A stretch of DNA of 64,000 nucleotides from Neorhizobium huautlense (GCF_030811685.1 NZ_JAUSRF010000004.1:248001-312000); one strand, 5' to 3'; positions 37,078-46,301 are shown, counted from the stretch's first letter. The notes: generated by a model from the letters alone, not told the origin. Made by a program: numbers and translations.

Positions 37078-38289
37078 ATGACGGACACACACACGAAAAA
37101 GCCTCCGCTTTACGGCATCCGTGTCCTTGAACTTGCCCGCGTCCTTGCCGGCCCATGGGCGGGCCAGATGCTGGCCGATATGGGCGCCGATGTGATCAAG
37201 GTGGAAAACCCTGAGGGCGGCGACGACACCCGCGCCTGGGGACCTCCCTTCGTGGAAAGCGCGGATGGAGAAAACCTGTCGGCTGCCTATTACCATTCCA
37301 CCAATCGCGGCAAACGCTCGATCGCGGTGGACCTGAAGACCGAGGAAGGCCAGGCTACCGTTCGCGAACTCGCCGCCCGCGCCGATGTGCTGATCGAAAA
37401 TTTCAAGCGTGGTGGCCTCGAAAAATACGGGCTGGATTACGACAGCCTGAAAAAGATCAATCCCAAACTGGTCTATTGCTCGATCACCGGCTTCGGGCAG
37501 GATGGCCCTTATGCCGACCTCGCCGGTTATGACTACATCGTGCAGGGCATGTCCGGCTTCATGTCGGTGACGGGAGCCCCCGATGGTGAACCGATGAAGG
37601 CGGGTGTCGCCATCGCCGACATTTTCACCGGCATCTATGCCGTCACCGCCATTCAGGCCGCGCTGATCCATGTGATGAAGTCCGGCGAGGGTCAGCTGGT
37701 CGACATGGCGCTGCTCGATGTACAGGCCGGCATTCTTGCCAACCAGAACATGAACTATCTCGTCTCCGGCACAGCCCCTTCCCGGCTCGGCAATGCCCAT
37801 CCCAATATCAGCCCTTACGAGGTCGTGCCGGTCGCCGACGGCCATATCATCCTTGCCATCGGCAATGACGGCCAGTTTCGGCGCCTGACAAGAATTCTCG
37901 GCATCGAGGCCATGGCCGACGACCCCCTGTTTGCCACCAACAAGGCGCGTGTCGCCAGCCGCGCCGGCGTGCGCGGCATGGTGACAGCGGAAACGGCAAA
38001 ATGGCAGAAGGCCGATCTGCTGGAAGCATGCGGCAAGGCCGCCGTTCCGGCCGGCCCGATCAATTCCATCGCCGAAATGTTCGAAGACCCTCAGGTGATC
38101 GCGCGCAAACTGCGCATTGATCTGGAGGCCGAGGACGGTACGGTGATCCCCGGCGTGCGTAGCCCGATCGTGCTGTCGCAAACGCCGCTTCACTACCACC
38201 GCCCGAGCCCGGCGCTTGGCGAACACACGGATGAAATTCTGGCGGAACTTCGTGGATCCGCACCTCAAACGAAAGGACATGCGGGATGA
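37078..38289 (+). CDS. Class III CoA-transferase (CaiB/BaiF)
   Basis: The 403-residue protein starts MTDTHTKKPPLYGIRVLEL. Family hallmarks are LARVLAGPWAGQMLADMGADVIKVE, DLKTEEGQ and LIENFKRGG. The catalytic Asp is expected in MALLDVQAGILANQ, as Asp169 of formyl-CoA transferase. The start at 37078 lies seven bases after GGAGG. It moves CoA between carboxylic acids; the substrate pair is unknown. The stop overlaps the next gene by four bases, so the CoA-transferase and the ThDP enzyme are one unit, reminiscent of frc-oxc for oxalate. Confidence 0.93.
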   Translation: MTDTHTKKPPLYGIRVLELARVLAGPWAGQMLADMGADVIKVENPEGGDDTRAWGPPFVESADGENLSAAYYHSTNRGKRSIAVDLKTEEGQATVRELAARADVLIENFKRGGLEKYGLDYDSLKKINPKLVYCSITGFGQDGPYADLAGYDYIVQGMSGFMSVTGAPDGEPMKAGVAIADIFTGIYAVTAIQAALIHVMKSGEGQLVDMALLDVQAGILANQNMNYLVSGTAPSRLGNAHPNISPYEVVPVADGHIILAIGNDGQFRRLTRILGIEAMADDPLFATNKARVASRAGVRGMVTAETAKWQKADLLEACGKAAVPAGPINSIAEMFEDPQVIARKLRIDLEAEDGTVIPGVRSPIVLSQTPLHYHRPSPALGEHTDEILAELRGSAPQTKGHAG

Positions 38290-39935
38290 AGACCGGCGGC
38301 CAGCTCATTGTCGAGGCTTTGAAGGCGAACGGCGTCAAGCGCGTCTCCTGCGTGCCCGGCGAAAGTTATCTCGCCGTGCTCGACGCGCTGCATGACAGCG
38401 ATATCGACGTCCTCGTATGCCGCCAGGAAGGTGGGGCGGCGATGATGGCGGATTGCTGGGGACGCCTCACCGGCGAGCCGGGCATCTGCATGGTGACGCG
38501 CGGCCCCGGCGCCACCAATGCCTCCGCCGGCCTGCATGTCGCCAAGCAGGATTCGGTCCCGATGATCCTGTTCGTCGGCCAGATCGGCCGCGACATGAAG
38601 GAACGCGAGGCGTTTCAGGAGGTCGAATATCGCCGCGCCTTTACCGAATTCGCCAAATGGGTGGGCGAGATCGACGATGCCCGCCGCATCCCGGAATTTG
38701 TCACCCGCGCCTTTGCCGTCGCCACATCCGGTCGTCCCGGCCCGGTCGTTCTGACGCTGCCGGAAGACATGCTGGTGGAAGAGGTCGAGGCCGTTGCCGC
38801 CAAACCCTATACGCCGGTCGAAAGCCATCCCGGCGCGTCGCAGATCGCCACCTTCGCCTCGGTTCTATCCAAGGCCAAACGGCCGATGTTCATTCTCGGC
38901 GGCACCCGCTGGAGCGAACAGGCTGTGGCGGACTTCCAGACGTTTGCGGAAAAATTCAAGGTGCCGGTCGGCTGCTCCTTCCGCCGCCAGATGCTGTTCG
39001 ACCATACCCATCCGAATTATGCCGGCGATGTCGGCATCGGCATCAATCCGGCGCTGTCGAAGGAAATCAAGGAATCCGATCTTCTCGTCCTGCTTGGCGG
39101 CCGCCTCTCGGAAATGCCGTCCTCCGGTTACACGCTGGTCGATATCCCCTACCCGGCGCAGGCTTTTGTGCATGTCTATCCCGACCCGGAAGAGTTGGGC
39201 CGCGTCTATCGCCCCGACCTTGCCATCTGCGCGGCACCCGCCGAATTCGTTGCAGCGTTGAAGGATCTGCCGGCACCGAAAAAACCGGTCTGGGCCGAAC
39301 GGACGGCAGACATGCACGCGGCTTACGCAAAATGGTCGACACCACCCAAAACCGGCCCGGGTGATGTGCAGATGGGTCCGATCATGGACTGGATCGAAGT
39401 CAATACGCCGAAGAATGCCATCTTCACCAATGGCGCCGGCAACTACGCCACATGGCTGCACCGTTTCCACCGTTTCCAGCGGTTCAACACGCAGGCGGCG
39501 CCGACATCCGGCTCGATGGGTTACGGCCTTCCCGCAGCCGTTGCCGCCAAGCAGTTGTTTCCGCAGCGTGAGGTCGTGTGTTTTGCCGGCGACGGCTGTT
39601 TTCTGATGCACGGGCAGGAATTCATCACCGCCGTGCGTTACGAACTGCCGATCATTACCGTGCTCGTCAATAACGGCATCTACGGCACGATCCGCATGCA
39701 TCAGGAACGCGAATATCCCGGCCGCGTCAGCGGCACCGATCTCATGAACCCGGATTTCGTCGCCTATGCGCAGGCATTTGGCGGGCACGGCGAACTGGTG
39801 GAAAAGACCGAGGATTTTGGCCCGGCCTATGAGCGGGCACGCGCCAGCGGCAAACCGGCGATCATCGAAGTGCGTCTTGATCCGGAAGCCATCACTCCGG
39901 CAAAAACGCTGACGCAGATCCGCGACAAAGCTTGA
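38286..39935 (+). CDS. Thiamine-diphosphate-dependent enzyme, acetolactate-synthase-like
   Basis: The 549-residue protein has the three-domain ThDP architecture. The catalytic Glu lies in CRQEGGAAMMAD (about 52), TRGPGATNASAGLH in the pyrimidine domain, a central domain (RPMFILGGTRW), and the C-terminal ThDP-binding motif AGDGCFLMHGQEF ending in VNNGIYGTI. It would decarboxylate or condense a 2-oxo or acyl-CoA substrate. It lacks the full set of oxalyl-CoA decarboxylase features I can recall, so the reaction stays open. Translational coupling to the CoA-transferase implies related substrates. Confidence 0.9.
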   Translation: MKTGGQLIVEALKANGVKRVSCVPGESYLAVLDALHDSDIDVLVCRQEGGAAMMADCWGRLTGEPGICMVTRGPGATNASAGLHVAKQDSVPMILFVGQIGRDMKEREAFQEVEYRRAFTEFAKWVGEIDDARRIPEFVTRAFAVATSGRPGPVVLTLPEDMLVEEVEAVAAKPYTPVESHPGASQIATFASVLSKAKRPMFILGGTRWSEQAVADFQTFAEKFKVPVGCSFRRQMLFDHTHPNYAGDVGIGINPALSKEIKESDLLVLLGGRLSEMPSSGYTLVDIPYPAQAFVHVYPDPEELGRVYRPDLAICAAPAEFVAALKDLPAPKKPVWAERTADMHAAYAKWSTPPKTGPGDVQMGPIMDWIEVNTPKNAIFTNGAGNYATWLHRFHRFQRFNTQAAPTSGSMGYGLPAAVAAKQLFPQREVVCFAGDGCFLMHGQEFITAVRYELPIITVLVNNGIYGTIRMHQEREYPGRVSGTDLMNPDFVAYAQAFGGHGELVEKTEDFGPAYERARASGKPAIIEVRLDPEAITPAKTLTQIRDKA

Positions 39936-39938
39936 ACG

Positions 39939-39977
39939 AAAAAAGCCGGGGCATCAGACGACGCCCCGGCTTTTTTA
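39939..39977 (+). terminator. Intrinsic terminator of the CoA-transferase/ThDP operon
   Basis: A perfect 12-bp stem (39941-39952 with 39963-39974) with a 10-base loop ends in T6. The A-run on the left also makes it usable for the RidA gene on the minus strand. Confidence 0.92.
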
Positions 39978-39993
39978 TTGAACTGTCAAAAAA

Positions 39994-40335
39994 TCAGATC
40001 GCCGCGGTGACGATGAATTCGACGCGATATTTCGGAGCGGCAAGCGCTGCTTCGCTGGTGGCGCGAGCCGGCGTGTTGGCCGGATCGACCCATGCTTCCC
40101 AGGCAGCGTTCATCTCGGAGAAATCGTTGATGTCGGCGAGGTAGATGAGCGTCTGCAGGATTTTCGACTTGTCCGAACCGGCAGCGGCCAGCAGGCGATC
40201 GACTTCGCCCAGCGCGTCCTTGCACTGTTCGGTAACGGTTTCGCCTTCGCCAACCTGGCCGGCCAGGTAAACGGTGTTGCCGTGGACAACCGCGCCGCTC
40301 ATGCGGGCGCCGGGCTCGATACGCTTGATGGTCAT
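39994..40335 (-). CDS. RidA-family enamine/imine deaminase
   Basis: The 113-residue protein reads MTIKRIEPGARMSGAVVHGN, VYLAGQVG and NTPARATSEAALAAP, matching the RidA/YjgF fold with its conserved Arg near residue 91. RidA proteins hydrolyse reactive enamine intermediates made by PLP enzymes. This member belongs to the group with a short N-terminus. It converges on the ThDP-enzyme gene. Confidence 0.9.
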   Translation of the reverse strand: MTIKRIEPGARMSGAVVHGNTVYLAGQVGEGETVTEQCKDALGEVDRLLAAAGSDKSKILQTLIYLADINDFSEMNAAWEAWVDPANTPARATSEAALAAPKYRVEFIVTAAI

Positions 40336-40406
40336 GGGAATGCTCCTCGAAAAAAATGCGAGCGTGGAGAAGCCGGCGTCAAATGATCACCGGCGGCGAG
40401 AGTTCG

Positions 40407-40745
40407 TCAGCCGCGCAGGCGCTGGCTCTGTTCGTAGATGGCGGTCGAGCGGGCGCCCGAGCGGCAATAACCGAGCATCGGCTTCGGCAGGTCTTCCAGT
40501 GCGTCAACCATTTCGGTGACACCTTCCGGCGTCAGGCCCATGCGGCCGACCGGAATATGGCGGATCTGGATGCCCAGCTCCTCAGCGCGTACGGCAACAT
40601 CGGCAAAGCTCGGCTGGCCCGGCTCCTCCTCATCGGGGCGGTTACAGACGATCGACTGGAAACCGAGTGCCTTGACCTGATCGACCTCTTCGACGGTGAT
40701 CTGGCCGCTGACCGAATACTCGTCGTTGATCGGGCGGATATCCAT
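40407..40745 (-). CDS. TIGR01244-type phosphatase/sulfurtransferase domain protein
   Basis: The 112-residue protein ends with a phosphatase-like P-loop GYCRSGARS (Cys about 94), and earlier has SIVCNRPDEEEPGQPSF, characteristic of the Blh-associated DSP-PTPase-like domain. Related proteins are fused to or found beside beta-lactamase-like persulfide dioxygenases in Rhizobiaceae and are linked to sulfide or biofilm physiology. No such partner lies beside it here. Confidence 0.85.
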   Translation of the reverse strand: MDIRPINDEYSVSGQITVEEVDQVKALGFQSIVCNRPDEEEPGQPSFADVAVRAEELGIQIRHIPVGRMGLTPEGVTEMVDALEDLPKPMLGYCRSGARSTAIYEQSQRLRG

Positions 40746-40825
40746 GCGTGACCCTCCAGTTCTGTGAATTGCGCATCACTTAGCGTGATGCGGCGCGGAG
40801 CGTCAATGCAAGCCGCGCCAATGTT

Positions 40826-41665
40826 TTAGACAAATGCAAAGCGCAGCGCATAGTCGGTGCTTTCACCTGGCTGCACCATGTCGAGTTCACCGCTTGCGGC
40901 CAGTTCGGAACGTTCCGCCAGCCGGTGCGAAACCGGCTCGATGCCGAGCACATGCGCCGGCGCCTTCTGGTTTCGCCACATCTGCAAGTGCGGCAGCGTG
41001 TCGGTCCTGAACTTCACATGCAGTGTGCGGCCATCGAGCGCTGCGATCGGACCAAGCGACACCTCGGCCCACTCCTCGCCCTCTTCCGCTGCCGGCACGC
41101 AAAAAACGCTGCCCGGCTCCTCGCCAAAATTCCAGGGAAAGCCGCCGCCTTCGAACATTTTGCCGCCAAGCCGCACGCCATCGTCAAACAGCCATGCGCC
41201 GAGGTTCATGTGATACATGTGCACGCGCGCAAACGGCGTCGCACCCGTGTTCGTCACGCGATCCTTGAGCGAGACCTCGCCCGTCTGCCCGTCTATGCGC
41301 CAATGCCGCTCCAGAGTGGCCGAACCGCCATCCGCCAGCGTCACGGAAACCTTGGCATGGCATTCGGCATCGTCACCCTGCGCATCCCAGAACAGGATTT
41401 CGGCCGGATGCGCGGAAAAGGATCCATGCAGCGGATATTTCCTGCCATCCGTCCGGCCATCGATCAGGTCGGGATGACGGATGTGGTCGGGCCCGCAGGT
41501 GAACAGAAACCCTTCGAGCGAATGATCGATTCGCGGATCGCCATCATCGGGAATGGCGCGGCCCGGTGCGACATCCACTCCGTTGACGATGCAGGAGCCG
41601 ATATCGAGAACCGATGTCGGATCAAGGAACAGTTTTGGTCCCTTACCAGTGGAAAACGCCTTCAT
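40826..41665 (-). CDS. DUF4432 / aldose-1-epimerase-like protein
   Basis: The 279-residue protein has galactose-mutarotase-type features: YPLHGSFSAHPAE, MYHMNLGAWLFDDG, and the C-terminal MWRNQKAPAHVLGIEP with the conserved Glu-Pro. DUF4432 proteins are thought to bind or epimerise sugars, and no reaction has been assigned with certainty. It is cytoplasmic, with no neighbours of clear sugar metabolism. It diverges from the L,D-transpeptidase gene. Confidence 0.85.
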   Translation of the reverse strand: MKAFSTGKGPKLFLDPTSVLDIGSCIVNGVDVAPGRAIPDDGDPRIDHSLEGFLFTCGPDHIRHPDLIDGRTDGRKYPLHGSFSAHPAEILFWDAQGDDAECHAKVSVTLADGGSATLERHWRIDGQTGEVSLKDRVTNTGATPFARVHMYHMNLGAWLFDDGVRLGGKMFEGGGFPWNFGEEPGSVFCVPAAEEGEEWAEVSLGPIAALDGRTLHVKFRTDTLPHLQMWRNQKAPAHVLGIEPVSHRLAERSELAASGELDMVQPGESTDYALRFAFV

Positions 41666-41784
41666 GTCTGCCTCCCCCCGAGACTATTGTGATTGGTAAA
41701 CGGGTAAACACGGGAAATTTAACAACGCCTTCACCACGAATTCATTTTTTCCACATTAGGGTCGCAATTTATTAGTCTGGAACA

Positions 41785-43254
41785 ATGAGCTCGACCGTTG
41801 GAACGAGACGCCACCCTTTCGGGTTGAAGATGAAGTTAAGGATCGGTGATATCGTGAAGCGCAGTCTCGTTACAAGTCTCAGCCTCCTTGCCCTGACGGC
41901 GGTTGCCGCCCCGGTTCAGGCGCAGGTCATGTACCGCGATTACGGTGGTGCACCCGATTATCGTTACGAGCGCCAGTACGGCAGAGAACAACCAACCCTC
42001 GTCACGCCTGAAGGCTATATCCTCGATTACACGCCGGAGCCCGGCGAATTCGTGGTCACGCGCGACCGTAACGGCCGCCGCGTTTACATGGATCGCAACG
42101 GCAATGTGGTGGCCACCGAGATGCAGCAGCAGAGCCGTCGCGATCGTGGCGGTTATGCGCGCAGTGAACCCATGCCCGGCGTCGCCCCCGGTTATCGCGA
42201 CTACCGCGATTATCGCGGTAATGGCCGATACGACGGCGAAGTCACCGGTTCCGTGCCGAACAACGGCTCCGTCACCCGCCTGCCGCTCGAAGAACCGTCC
42301 AACGATCCGTCGCAATACGACCCGGACTATGCCTCGATCGAGCCGAACCAGACGCAGCCGCTCGGCCCCGAGCCGCAACATTCCGGTCAGACGATTACCG
42401 TCACCAACAAGCCGCAGGCCGAAATTGCGGCGCTTCAGGTGTTTCTCGACCGCGAAGGCATTTCGCCGGGCGTGATCGACGGACGTCTGGGCGATAACGT
42501 CAACAAGGCAATTGCCGCCTGGCAGGAAATGACCGGCGAAACGCTCGATCCGAACAATGCCGAGGACATCGTGCGCCGCCTCTCCTATTCGGGTGGCATG
42601 CCGATCGTCGACTACACGATCACCGCCGCCGATGCCGCCGGCCCCTACGTCGCCTCGATCCCCGACGACTACGCTCACAAGGCGCAGCTGCCGGCCATGT
42701 CGTTTACCTCGACCAGCGAAAAGCTGGCCGAGCAGTTCCACATGGACGAAGGCTACCTTAAGGCACTGAACCCGAATGCCGACTTCACCATTCCCGGCAC
42801 GATCATCAAGGTGATCAATCCGGGCACGCCGAAAACCGGCAATGTCACCCGCATCATCGCCGACAAGGGCCGCAAGCAGGTGTTTGCCTATGGCGAGGAT
42901 GGCAAGCTGATTGCCGCCTATCCGGCCACGATCGGCTCGTCCGATACGCCCTCGCCGGTCGGCAACCACACCGTCGCCCGCATCGCATTGAACCCGGGCT
43001 ACACCTACAATCCCAAGATCAATTTCCAGCAGGGCGAAAACCGCGAAATCCTGCAGATCCCGCCGGGTCCGAACGGCCCGGTCGGCACGGTCTGGATCGC
43101 GCTGTCCAAGCCCACCTACGGCATTCACGGCACGCCGGAACCATCGAAGATCGGCAAGACCAACAGCCATGGCTGTATCCGTCTCACCAACTGGGACGCG
43201 ACGGAACTGGCCAAGATGGTCAAGCCCGGCACGACCGTGGAATTCGTGGAATAA
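41785..43254 (+). CDS. L,D-transpeptidase (YkuD) with PG-binding domain
   Basis: The protein of up to 489 residues has an export signal (LVTSLSLLALTAVAAPVQA), a Tyr/Arg/Asp-rich spacer, and a peptidoglycan-binding domain (EIAALQVFLDREGISPGVIDGRLG, about 210-235). The YkuD catalytic domain has HGTPEP and the nucleophile Cys in SHGCIRL near residue 462. It would form 3-3 cross-links or attach proteins to peptidoglycan, prominent in Rhizobiales polar growth. The GTG at 41854 gives a canonical signal peptide and may be the real start; ATGs at 41785 and 41830 are alternatives. Confidence 0.92.
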   Translation: MSSTVGTRRHPFGLKMKLRIGDIVKRSLVTSLSLLALTAVAAPVQAQVMYRDYGGAPDYRYERQYGREQPTLVTPEGYILDYTPEPGEFVVTRDRNGRRVYMDRNGNVVATEMQQQSRRDRGGYARSEPMPGVAPGYRDYRDYRGNGRYDGEVTGSVPNNGSVTRLPLEEPSNDPSQYDPDYASIEPNQTQPLGPEPQHSGQTITVTNKPQAEIAALQVFLDREGISPGVIDGRLGDNVNKAIAAWQEMTGETLDPNNAEDIVRRLSYSGGMPIVDYTITAADAAGPYVASIPDDYAHKAQLPAMSFTSTSEKLAEQFHMDEGYLKALNPNADFTIPGTIIKVINPGTPKTGNVTRIIADKGRKQVFAYGEDGKLIAAYPATIGSSDTPSPVGNHTVARIALNPGYTYNPKINFQQGENREILQIPPGPNGPVGTVWIALSKPTYGIHGTPEPSKIGKTNSHGCIRLTNWDATELAKMVKPGTTVEFVE

Positions 43255-43276
43255 CGGCTGCCGTCCTTCTCATCGC

Positions 43277-43312
43277 AACCCCCCGGAAGTCTGCTTCCGG
43301 GGGTTTCTTTTT
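43277..43312 (+). terminator. Intrinsic terminator of the L,D-transpeptidase gene
   Basis: AACCCCCCGGAAG pairs with CTTCCGGGGGTTT around a 4-base loop, followed by TTTCTTTTT. Confidence 0.9.
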
Positions 43313-43409
43313 CCTGCACGCATTCCGGAAATCTACCCTTGCCATGGGCGCTTGCTGCCCTTGATATCGTCGGGATAACCGCGCCGATTTTCATCACGGG
43401 ATTTTTAGA

Positions 43410-44852
43410 ATGACAAAACCCTTTGCCGTCATCGACAACAAGGTTTTCTGCGTCGGCAATGATGATCGGGAACCGGTCGAGATCGGCGGCGGCATTTCGC
43501 CGGATGGTTTTGCCATCATCAGCGCCTTCGAGGATGGCTGGCTGTGGGCGGGTTACCTACGCGATGCCAAGGGTGTCTGGTGGTTCCATGCCCGCAACAG
43601 GAAGGCACAGTTCGTCACGTCAGATGCCGATGGCTTTCGCGTGATTGATGATGATTACGGCCTCGATTCAAGCCATGTCTATCTCGAGGATCGAAACATC
43701 CCCGGAGCCGATCCCGAGACCTTTGCACTGGTCGAGAACGGCACGTATTTCGCAAAAGACCGTCACCGCATCTATGTGAAGGACGGTTCGCATTTTTTCC
43801 AGTTCGAAGAGATCGACATCGAAACAGTAATTGCCAACGGCCCGCTGATCGGCGATGCCAACAACCTCTTTCACCACAGCTCGTCGCTCAGCTCGATCAA
43901 TCATTACCGGCATCGCGAACAGGTACATTTTTCGCTCGAGGACGAGCATGACCAGCTGATCGGCGCATGGCTTGCCAAACACCACCCCGACATCATCGGA
44001 TGGTGGCATCGCGATTACCCATATTCGGCGGATGGTGCCGAGCAGATTTCGGACGATTGGTACGCCACGGATAACGCCGTGTTTTTCCACGAAACCCACG
44101 AACACATGCGCGGCAAGGGCGAAGCCTTCAACCTGCTGAGAGGCGCCGATCCAAAAAGTTTTGAAGCGCTCGATTCCGACCACGGGCGGGACGAGAAAAA
44201 CGTCTTTTGCCGTCAGCGCCGGATCAGAGATGCCGATCCATCCAGCTTCAAGGCCCTCGGCGCCCTGTTCGGGGCCGATGTCAAGGCGGTCTATTACAAT
44301 GGTTACCGTGTGGAAGGCGCCGATCCGGCAAGCTTTGTCCGATTCGACACGACACGCGCCTATGGCAAGGACAAGACCAGCGTCTACGCCGAGACTTTCG
44401 ACAGGACGAGCCAGCCCTTTGGCCATCCGGACCATGTGCTGGCACCACTGGAAGGCGCACAAACGGAGAGTTTTCAGGCGTTCGGCAGCCGCGGCTCATG
44501 GGCCGCGGATGCCAAAAGCGTCTATCTTGCAGGCGAACACAAAAAGAAGCTGGACGCCGCCAGTTTTCGATTCCTCTGCGAAACATCCACCAACAGCTGG
44601 GCGCAGGACAAAAACGGGCTTTACCGAGCCAATGGCACGATGAACGTTGCCGGTATCGATGGCGCGAGCTTTGAGAAAATGAACGATTTCTGGGGCAGCG
44701 ACGGCAAGGTGGTGTTCTCGTTCATCACCGGTGCGATCCAGAAGGCAATCGATACCAAGACTTTCGAGGTGACGGACGATGCGGGCGGGGCAAGGGATGC
44801 GAATGCCGAATACCGGATCGAAAACGGTTCGATAAAGAAGAAAAAACGGTAA
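43410..44852 (+). CDS. DKNYY-repeat protein
   Basis: The 480-residue protein is built from repeats of the DKNYY type: segments alternating 'ADPxSFxxL' (GADPETFALV, GADPKSFEAL, DADPSSFKAL, GADPASFVRF) with 'DxxxVYxxxxxI/V' (DSSHVYLED, DEKNVFCRQ, DVKAVYYNG, DKTSVYAET, DAKSVYLAG, DKNGLYRAN). Such repeats occur in bacterial proteins of unknown role. No signal peptide is seen. It precedes the zinc-finger gene by 13 bp and is probably co-transcribed with it. Confidence 0.85.
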   Translation: MTKPFAVIDNKVFCVGNDDREPVEIGGGISPDGFAIISAFEDGWLWAGYLRDAKGVWWFHARNRKAQFVTSDADGFRVIDDDYGLDSSHVYLEDRNIPGADPETFALVENGTYFAKDRHRIYVKDGSHFFQFEEIDIETVIANGPLIGDANNLFHHSSSLSSINHYRHREQVHFSLEDEHDQLIGAWLAKHHPDIIGWWHRDYPYSADGAEQISDDWYATDNAVFFHETHEHMRGKGEAFNLLRGADPKSFEALDSDHGRDEKNVFCRQRRIRDADPSSFKALGALFGADVKAVYYNGYRVEGADPASFVRFDTTRAYGKDKTSVYAETFDRTSQPFGHPDHVLAPLEGAQTESFQAFGSRGSWAADAKSVYLAGEHKKKLDAASFRFLCETSTNSWAQDKNGLYRANGTMNVAGIDGASFEKMNDFWGSDGKVVFSFITGAIQKAIDTKTFEVTDDAGGARDANAEYRIENGSIKKKKR

Positions 44853-44865
44853 GGCGGAGCATCAC

Positions 44866-45468
44866 ATGGATTTCTCAACGAGATTAAAGGGTGCGTTTTC
44901 CCTTATCTTCGGACGCGGCGACAATGGCACTGTCTGTTCGTTCTGCGCCTCTAACCGCCATGCGGTCGAAACGATCATCGCCGGGCCGGCGGCGATATCG
45001 ATCTGCAACCGCTGTGTCATGCTCTGCAATCAGATACTTTTGGAAAACAGCGACATACAGCAATTTCGTTGCCATGCCGATAAACCGCATGAACACACAT
45101 TCGGTCTTGCGCTTCATCATGAAGAAGCCCTGCTTGGTGAACCGGAGCGGATCGCGCTCGACCCGATGCTGCAGAGACTTGTGGCAACGCTTCCCGAAAC
45201 ACGGCTGGTCGGCTGGAGTTTCTCGCATGCGCAAGACCGCTTTGACATGCTGACCATCTCGCTCGTTACGACCTCCACAATCCCGCATCAGGAAATCGAG
45301 GCAATGGCGATCGCAAACTGGAAAGAGATGCGGGATCGGTTCGTGTCGGCCCGTCAAATGTCGGCCAATGCGCCGGAGCCGGAACTGATCACCATCGCCG
45401 CAGCAGCCAGACAAGCGGCTGAAACATATGCGGAAGTGGTCGTTTCATCCGAACCGACCACTTCCTGA
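44866..45468 (+). CDS. Stand-alone ClpX-type zinc-finger protein
   Basis: The 200-residue protein has an N-terminal C4 zinc domain CSFCASNRHAVETIIAGPAA followed by ICNRCVMLC, which copies the ClpX zinc-binding domain. No AAA+ ATPase follows. The rest (about 70-200) is a soluble domain of unknown type with LPETRLVGWSFSH and AMAIANWKEMRDRF. ClpX zinc domains bind adaptors and substrates, so it may be an adaptor-like protein. It is preceded by AAGGCGGAG and lies directly after the DKNYY gene. Confidence 0.82.
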   Translation: MDFSTRLKGAFSLIFGRGDNGTVCSFCASNRHAVETIIAGPAAISICNRCVMLCNQILLENSDIQQFRCHADKPHEHTFGLALHHEEALLGEPERIALDPMLQRLVATLPETRLVGWSFSHAQDRFDMLTISLVTTSTIPHQEIEAMAIANWKEMRDRFVSARQMSANAPEPELITIAAAARQAAETYAEVVVSSEPTTS

Positions 45469-45480
45469 AAAATGTAGGCG

Positions 45481-46197
45481 TCAGGCCGCCTGACGACGGA
45501 AAGAGAACATGTGTGGCATGCCCGAGCGCACCACCCGCACCGGCATCAGCCGCATCACTTCCGTCGCGAAGGCCGCTGCATTTTCGCGGGCCTTGTCGAC
45601 ATTGCTGACCTTTGCCGGATCGAGCGTGTGCAGCGTGCCGCCCACTTCGAACAGTTCCTTGAAGGCATTGCGCTCGTTGATCGGCGTGTTCAGCACGTTG
45701 ACGCCACGCGCCGCCAGCAGACCCTTGATGGCAACCAGCGCCTTGGTCGTCACCATCGAGGCGACACGCGTCAGCACCACGGAATGGGCGATGTCGAGAT
45801 TGGCCTTTTCCTTCATCATCGCCAGAAGATCGAGGATCTGCGCCGCGCCCTTGGCGTCCATGGCGGAACCCTGGACCGGGATCATCACATGATCGGAAAG
45901 GCCGATCGCCGTCGTCACCAGCGCATCGCGAGCACCGGCAAGGTCGATGATGAAATAGTCGGTCTGCGCGGCCATCTCGCGCAGATGACACTGCAGCGAG
46001 GCAAGGCTCACCTCGGAGATCACCTCGATATTGCGGATCGGGCCGGACATCTGCGCCCACTGGCTGATCCAGCGTTGCGGATCGGCGTCGATCAGCGTGA
46101 CACGGTGGCCGGAATGGGCAAGTTCTGTTGCCAGCAGAAGGGCTGCCGTCGTCTTACCGGCGCCGCCCTTGGCATTTGCGAAAGAGATTACTGGCAT
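45481..46197 (-). CDS. ParA-family ATPase (VirC1-like size)
   Basis: The 238-residue protein has the deviant Walker A KGGAGKTT (10-17), including the signature Lys, then LIDADPQRWISQW and FIIDLAGARDALV (Walker B-like). No ParB-like partner or parS site is adjacent. Its size and the ending resemble orphan ParA proteins of rhizobia that position chromosomes, poles or conjugation machinery. The start MPVISFANAK at 46197 follows GAGGA; the longer frame to 46293 crosses a CtrA-type region. Confidence 0.9.
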   Translation of the reverse strand: MPVISFANAKGGAGKTTAALLLATELAHSGHRVTLIDADPQRWISQWAQMSGPIRNIEVISEVSLASLQCHLREMAAQTDYFIIDLAGARDALVTTAIGLSDHVMIPVQGSAMDAKGAAQILDLLAMMKEKANLDIAHSVVLTRVASMVTTKALVAIKGLLAARGVNVLNTPINERNAFKELFEVGGTLHTLDPAKVSNVDKARENAAAFATEVMRLMPVRVVRSGMPHMFSFRRQAA

Positions 46198-46286
46198 GCG
46201 AAAAATCCTCGAAAAGGTGCGAGCCGCATCGCTCCTGTGGGGCGCTATGGAACATGCGCCGATGTTCACATCCTTTCCAAACATGG

Positions 46287-46301
46287 TTAACAAGACGTTA
46301 A
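46287..46301. promoter_or_regulatory. Perfect TTAA-N7-TTAA (CtrA-type) box ahead of parA-like gene
   Basis: TTAA at 46287 and TTAA at 46298 with seven bases between them. The box lies about 90 bp ahead of the ParA-like start, and a third TTAA is at 46312-46315. Confidence 0.55.
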
